Origin: Kiritimatiellota bacterium
GTDB taxonomy: Bacteria > Verrucomicrobiota > Kiritimatiellia > JAAZAB01
Assembly: GCA_008636095.1 (NCBI GenBank)
Contig: VSJD01000099.1
Location: 1 to 10,000, forward strand
DNA: 10,000 nt
Direction: 5' to 3'
Positions within the stretch are counted from its first letter, which is position 1. Each line of letters begins with the position of its first letter. This document shows, one piece after another, positions 6,753 through 10,000 of the stretch. The notes beneath the pieces were generated by a model. That model saw nothing but the letters and a program-made list of their open reading frames with translations, searched no databases and was not told the origin of the DNA. The translations under genes were made by a program, and so were the position numbers.

Positions 6753-7565
6753 TTAAACATACAATGCTCTCAGCATCTCGGCGGTGCCGGGGTCCAGTTG
6801 CTCGGCTCGGCGCACTTCGTTGAATTGTTCCAGTAAATCCTCCGCGCGCAGGCGTTTTTTGGCAACTGCGGTGATATCACGGATAATCCGTCCCTGATGC
6901 ATCATGATCAGGCGGTCGCCCAGGTTGACGGCCTGGTGCATGGAATGGGTCACCATCAGCGTCGTCAGCCCTTCGCCGGCCACGATGGCCTTGGTCAGGT
7001 GAATAACCTGGTCGGCGGTTTTCGGGTCCAGCGCCGCAGTGTGCTCATCCAGCAGGAGCAATCTCGGCTTGAGCCACGTTGCCATGAGCAGCGTCAGGGC
7101 CTGGCGCTGGCCGCCGGAGAGTGTGCCGATTTCATTATCCAGCCGGTCCTCGAGACCCATGGCCAGCGCACGGATCCGCTCGCAAAACGCCTGCCGCAAA
7201 TGCCGGGAAAGCGCCCAACCAAATCCATGGGCCTGTCCCCGATGAGCCGCCAGCGCCAGGTTTTCGGCAATGGTCATGTGCGGGGCGGTGCCGCTGAACG
7301 GGTTCTGGAACACCCGGCCAATCAGTTTTGCCCGGCGATATTCCGGCCAGCGCGTGACGTTCCGGCCGGCCAGTTTGATTTGGCCGGCATCCGGCAGAAA
7401 ACCGCCGGCCACCGCGTTCAGCAGCGTGGACTTGCCCGACCCGTTGGAACCGATCACCACGACAAAGGAGCCGCCCTCAATATGCAGGTCCACGCCTCGC
7501 AACGCCTGGACTTCATCGGGCGATCCGGCGTTAAATGTTTTCTGCAAACCTTTGATTTTGAGCAT
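6753..7565 (-). CDS. ABC transporter ATP-binding protein, TrpZ/branched-chain type, 270 aa
   Basis: Cytoplasmic ATPase that powers the permease encoded just upstream. All motifs are intact, numbered from the ATG at 7565: Walker A 'IGSNGSGKST' with Lys45 (39-47), Q-loop Gln87 in 'VFQNPF', signature 'LSGGQRQ' (149-155), Walker B 'LLLLDE' (169-174), and H-loop His207 in 'VTHSM'. The sequence opens 'MLKIKGLQKTF', the usual start for this family; the frame is open to 7601, but the extra 'EHVRTQRDQAY' looks like translated leader. A weak CAGG lies 5 bases before the chosen ATG. The pairing with a TrpY-like permease suggests the uptake class known as TrpXYZ or 'ABC_sub_bind' transporters, where substrates include aromatic amino acids; the substrate here is unknown. 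It lies 99 bases after the permease and 12 before the nitrilase-GDPD gene. Confidence 0.93.
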   Translation of the reverse strand: MLKIKGLQKTFNAGSPDEVQALRGVDLHIEGGSFVVVIGSNGSGKSTLLNAVAGGFLPDAGQIKLAGRNVTRWPEYRRAKLIGRVFQNPFSGTAPHMTIAENLALAAHRGQAHGFGWALSRHLRQAFCERIRALAMGLEDRLDNEIGTLSGGQRQALTLLMATWLKPRLLLLDEHTAALDPKTADQVIHLTKAIVAGEGLTTLMVTHSMHQAVNLGDRLIMMHQGRIIRDITAVAKKRLRAEDLLEQFNEVRRAEQLDPGTAEMLRALYV

Positions 7566-7664
7566 GTATGCCTGATCCCTTTGCGTTCTTACGTGTTCCA
7601 CCGGAAAACAGTTTTATAAAATCTTCGCAACAAGCGCGCATCCTTCAAATGTAAATATTATGCA

Positions 7665-8618
7665 TTACTTCGATGTGAGTGAACTCATCACGACGGCCTC
7701 CTTGCGGCGCTGGATTCGGGCGGTGAGCCCGGGCAGGATCAGCGCTACGAATACGAATACGGCGGTGATCAGTTTTAAATCGTTCGGATTCAGTCCCCAG
7801 CGCAGGGCGATGGCCACCATCAGACGGAAGAGCACCGACCCCATCACTGCCCCAACAATGGTCATTGCCAAACCGCGCGACCGGACAAGAGCTTCCCCGA
7901 TGATCACGCTGGCCAGGCCCCAGACCAGCATGCCGATTCCCATCTGTACATCGGCAAATCCCTGGTACTGCGCCAGCAGTGCGCCGGACAGGGCAATCAG
8001 CCCATTGGATAGTGCCAGGCCGATGACAATCATGGTGTCCGTGTTGACGCCCAGCGCGCGGATCATCTGCGGGTTATCGCCCGTGGCCCGCATGGCGGTG
8101 CCGAGGTTCGTGCGGAAAAACAGGTAAAGCCCGATGCAAACCACGACCACGGCCATGCAGGCAAACACCAGCATGGCCATGTCGCTGACCGAAACTTCCC
8201 AGCCGAAGCAGTTGAAGACGGTCTGCCCGCCCAATGCCGCGAGACCGATCGCTTCCGCCTCTTTGGCCAGCGTGGCGGTCGAGAGTAGGGGCACGTTACT
8301 TCGTCCCATGACGTGCAGGTTGAGCGAGTATAGCGCCGTCATGACCAGGATGCCGGCCAACAGACCGTTGATCCGGAAGCGCGTGTGCAGGAGGCCCGTT
8401 ACGGCGCCGGCGGCGGCGCCCGCCGCCGCGCCGGCCAGCGTGGCGCCTATGGGCGCGACGCCATGAACCAGCAGGATGGCCGCCACGGCGGCGCCAAGCG
8501 TGATGGAGCCATCGGCGGTCATATCCGGGAAATTGAAAATCCGGAAGGAAATATAAACCCCCAGCGCCAGCAGGGCCAAGATCAAGCCAATGGTGAAGGA
8601 GCCGAGTAAAAGATTCAT
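7665..8618 (-). CDS. ABC transporter permease, TrpY/branched-chain amino acid type, 317 aa
   Basis: Inner-membrane permease. Hydrophobic segments run through the protein: about 3-28 (after 'MNLLLGSFTIGLILALLALG'), 42-80 (two segments), 89-108, 138-165, 180-235 (two segments), 240-268, and 275-295. The opening 'GVYISFRIFNFPDMTADGSI' and the loop 'RATGDNPQMIRALGVN' are the recognisable features of this permease family, in which the loop contacts the ATPase. The ATG at 8618 gives the standard N-terminus; the open frame to 8708 would add a hydrophilic 30-residue piece covering the spacer repeats. No clear Shine-Dalgarno precedes 8618; instead a tandem octamer is present. The segment 'LAGAAAGAAAGAV' is a glycine-alanine zipper, likely helix packing. 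The periplasmic binding protein expected in such systems is not in the window. Confidence 0.92.
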   Translation of the reverse strand: MNLLLGSFTIGLILALLALGVYISFRIFNFPDMTADGSITLGAAVAAILLVHGVAPIGATLAGAAAGAAAGAVTGLLHTRFRINGLLAGILVMTALYSLNLHVMGRSNVPLLSTATLAKEAEAIGLAALGGQTVFNCFGWEVSVSDMAMLVFACMAVVVVCIGLYLFFRTNLGTAMRATGDNPQMIRALGVNTDTMIVIGLALSNGLIALSGALLAQYQGFADVQMGIGMLVWGLASVIIGEALVRSRGLAMTIVGAVMGSVLFRLMVAIALRWGLNPNDLKLITAVFVFVALILPGLTARIQRRKEAVVMSSLTSK

Positions 8619-8627
8619 AAATTCATC

Positions 8628-8643
8628 ATGGTTCAATGGTTCA
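8628..8643 (-). repeat. Tandem octamer (two perfect copies) before the permease start
   Basis: ATGGTTCA is repeated twice head-to-tail on the plus strand (8628-8635 and 8636-8643); on the minus strand it reads TGAACCAT twice. It ends 9 bases before the permease ATG, where a Shine-Dalgarno would be expected but is missing. It could be an operator half-site pair or chance slippage; the sequence alone cannot decide. Confidence 0.5.
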
Positions 8644-8657
8644 CGGTTGGTGACCGT
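8638..8657. repeat. Short inverted repeats in the STAS-permease spacer
   Basis: ACGGT-TGGTG-ACCGT (8643-8657) is a perfect 5-bp inverted repeat, nested with an imperfect GGTTCAC...GTGACC pair (8638-8655) that overlaps the second octamer copy. It could be an operator or a weak hairpin. No T-run follows on the minus strand, so it is not a standard terminator. Confidence 0.3.
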
Positions 8658-8666
8658 CGTATGAAT

Positions 8667-8690
8667 CCACACCCTTACGGGCGCGGCTAC
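8667..8690 (-). repeat. REP-like hairpin element with 5' GTAG
   Basis: On the minus strand GTAG (8690-8687) is followed at once by CCGCGCCC-GTAA-GGGTGTGG (8686-8667). The eight stem positions all pair as RNA (six Watson-Crick, two G-U), closed by a GNRA-type GUAA loop. On the plus strand the two wobble positions become A-C mismatches, so the structure belongs to the minus-strand RNA. GTAG directly before a short GC hairpin is the hallmark of REP elements mobilised by RAYT (TnpA-REP) transposases. It lies in the 108-base gap between the STAS gene (stop at 8727) and the permease (start 8618). No T-run follows, so it is not a canonical terminator. Only one copy is visible, so the REP call rests on form alone. 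Confidence 0.55.
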
Positions 8691-8726
8691 ATTACAAACT
8701 TCCTTCAACCTACAGCCTGCAGTCTA

Positions 8727-9995
8727 TTAACCTTCTTCTACACTTCCCACCGGCGCCAGCCACAGCGTGCCGCGGGTGAACAAGCTTTCGCCGGTCCCGC
8801 TGATTTCCCGGTGGTCGCCGATCAGATGCAATAATCCCAACAACCGCTCCTCCTCGAATAAGGCGCCGACTGTGCTATCCAGCGGTAATGGTCCTTTGGG
8901 CAGGGCCTTGATGCTGAACACCGCGGCATGGGCATGCGCCGCCGGGTATGGTGTGCGCCCGACCGGACGGACAAAAGGCTTCAGTGCCTGGTGCTCACCG
9001 GCGGTGGCGAATCCAACAACCAGCGTCAGGGTCCGCGCGAATTCGCGTTCGGGTGTGAATGCCAGCCAATCGCGAATGGCCGGATAATCAAATGGCGAGT
9101 CCGTAATCGGGCAAGCGCCCGTAGTCGGGCCCGCGCCAGCAGCCGGCGAGCGTTTCAATGCCGCGCCGATCAACCCCGCCGATTCCGCCAGCATAACCCA
9201 GCCGATAACCGGTGGACCGGCCATTGCCGGCGTGTCGGTCATGGCCAATGCCGCCGCGACGATTTGCGAGAGCGGCGCGTGATTGGCGCCCTCCTCGGTT
9301 TCAAAGCGCACACACTGGGCGAATTCGCCTTCGCCTACCAGGGCATACAGGACTTGCAGTTCCGGCACCATGGCGGCGCGAGTAACCATAAAATCCGGGA
9401 TTTTGGCGCCATCCGATGGCAGACAAGCGGCGGCGCCGCCCGCCGCCAGGAATTCGCCGAACCGTGCGCGGCATTCACCGAAGGCATTGCCAAAAGCGCC
9501 CAACCCCACGGCCAGCGTGCCGCGCGGCAGTTTGATGTGGCTGGCTTCCGTCTCCGTAAACGGTAAGGACTCAAGGCGGGATGAGTTACCCACCAACCGG
9601 CACTTGAGTGTGGCATTTTGGGAGAGCGTGTAGATCGTACACTCCAGGGACTCAAATGTTTTTTCAACGGCTTGCGGTTGAGCGGCCGGCGCCGCGGCCG
9701 GTGCCGAAACCGGCTGGGCGCCGGCAACAAGGTTCATGAGTCCACTAAGTTCCAGGACTGCTTTTACCGCCGGTGAGGGGTCCAACACGCCGAACGAACC
9801 ATTCAACTTGCGGAGCATTTGGTGTGATTTGAGCAGGACACGGATGCCGGCGGAACTCAGGAAGACGACCCGGTTCAGATTTAGCCGGATATGATAACGG
9901 CCGCCGTGGACCGCCTCCTCCACTTCCTTTTCCAGCGGTCCGGCTAGGGTGGCATCCAGCCGGCCCTCAACCTGTATTTCAAAAAATGCGCTCAT
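8727..9995 (-). CDS. STAS-domain protein with unassigned C-terminal region, 422 aa
   Basis: Residues 1-92 form a STAS domain of the anti-sigma-factor-antagonist type: 'GRLDATLAGPLEKEV', then 'NLNRVVFLSSAGIRVLL' and 'ELSGLMNLV'. Aligned by eye with SpoIIAA (FMDSSGLG), Ser48 takes the place of its phosphorylated Ser58, so partner-switching phosphorylation is possible. An Ala/Pro linker (about 97-108) leads to about 310 residues that I do not recognise. Its most distinctive stretches are 'LPRGTLAVGLGAFGNAFG' (157-174), 'CLPSDGAKIPDFMVTR' (191-206) and 'DWLAFTPEREFARTL' (309-323). No membrane segment is clear, so it is probably cytoplasmic. The start at 9995 puts the STAS domain at the N-terminus, but only five bases lie upstream and the frame is still open, so a longer form is possible. 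The C-terminal part may be a sensor or target-binding domain; this is inference. It precedes the ABC transporter genes by 108 bases. Confidence 0.85.
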   Translation of the reverse strand: MSAFFEIQVEGRLDATLAGPLEKEVEEAVHGGRYHIRLNLNRVVFLSSAGIRVLLKSHQMLRKLNGSFGVLDPSPAVKAVLELSGLMNLVAGAQPVSAPAAAPAAQPQAVEKTFESLECTIYTLSQNATLKCRLVGNSSRLESLPFTETEASHIKLPRGTLAVGLGAFGNAFGECRARFGEFLAAGGAAACLPSDGAKIPDFMVTRAAMVPELQVLYALVGEGEFAQCVRFETEEGANHAPLSQIVAAALAMTDTPAMAGPPVIGWVMLAESAGLIGAALKRSPAAGAGPTTGACPITDSPFDYPAIRDWLAFTPEREFARTLTLVVGFATAGEHQALKPFVRPVGRTPYPAAHAHAAVFSIKALPKGPLPLDSTVGALFEEERLLGLLHLIGDHREISGTGESLFTRGTLWLAPVGSVEEG

Positions 9996-10000
9996 GGTTG

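Noticed and set aside
6897..7619. Open frame of 240 codons on the plus strand opposite the ABC ATPase.
   Set aside because: The minus strand there carries every ABC motif in order; the plus-strand product looks like antisense composition (rich in His, Gln and Arg).
7566..7664. AT-rich 99-base gap between permease and ATPase genes, examined for a promoter or terminator.
   Set aside because: TATAAA is present, but no -35 lies at the right distance and the hairpins are too short or bulged; nothing in it is supportable.
8409..8427. GGCGGCG-GCGCC-CGCCGCC hairpin inside the permease gene.
   Set aside because: It is explained by the coding of the Gly-Ala repeat 'AGAAAGAAAG' with GC-rich codons.

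Overview
All eight protein-coding genes I can support lie on the minus strand, so transcription runs from position 10000 towards 1. Most of the window is GC-rich; lines I counted by hand outside 2039-4280 are roughly 55-73% GC. The gene mix (a lipoprotein lytic transglycosylase with two solute-binding domains, two uroporphyrinogen-decarboxylase-fold proteins, a STAS protein and a TrpXYZ-like ABC transporter) points to a Gram-negative-type bacterium, possibly anaerobic. A PVC-group organism (Kiritimatiellota, Lentisphaerota or Verrucomicrobiota) is my guess from family impressions only. No rRNA, tRNA, CRISPR array or transposase gene is visible.

Layout in transcription order. (1) 9995-8727: a STAS-domain protein with a phosphorylatable-type serine and about 310 C-terminal residues I cannot assign. 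(2) A 108-base spacer, 8619-8726, with a REP-like hairpin (GTAG, 8-bp stem, GTAA loop), a short inverted repeat and a tandem octamer just before the next gene. (3) 8618-7665: ABC permease of the TrpY/branched-chain type. (4) 7565-6753: its ATPase, all motifs intact. (5) 6740-5154: a fusion of a nitrilase-type amidohydrolase with a glycerophosphodiester phosphodiesterase (GDPD) domain, 12 bases after the ATPase. (6) 5117-4389: RsmE, the 16S rRNA m3U1498 methyltransferase. (7) 4280-3282 and 3256-2039: two dissimilar UroD/MtaA-like proteins, 25 bases apart, in visibly lower-GC DNA. (8) 2007 to beyond position 1: an MltF-like lytic transglycosylase lipoprotein, truncated by the window edge.

How the genes may work together (inference). 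Permease, ATPase and nitrilase-GDPD look like an uptake-and-hydrolysis unit for a small amide, nitrile or phosphodiester compound. The transporter's periplasmic binding protein is not in the window and may lie upstream of 10000. The STAS protein may belong to a partner-switching module that also continues upstream. The UroD-like pair resembles methyltransferases or demethylases that act with corrinoid proteins, but no corrinoid protein is visible.

The points most worth a second look are the nitrilase-GDPD fusion with a metal-ligand glutamate replaced by histidine, the unassigned C-terminal part of the STAS protein, the REP-like element, the tandem-SBP transglycosylase with three perfect GC palindromes in its gene, and the two UroD-like proteins with different metal-site motifs.
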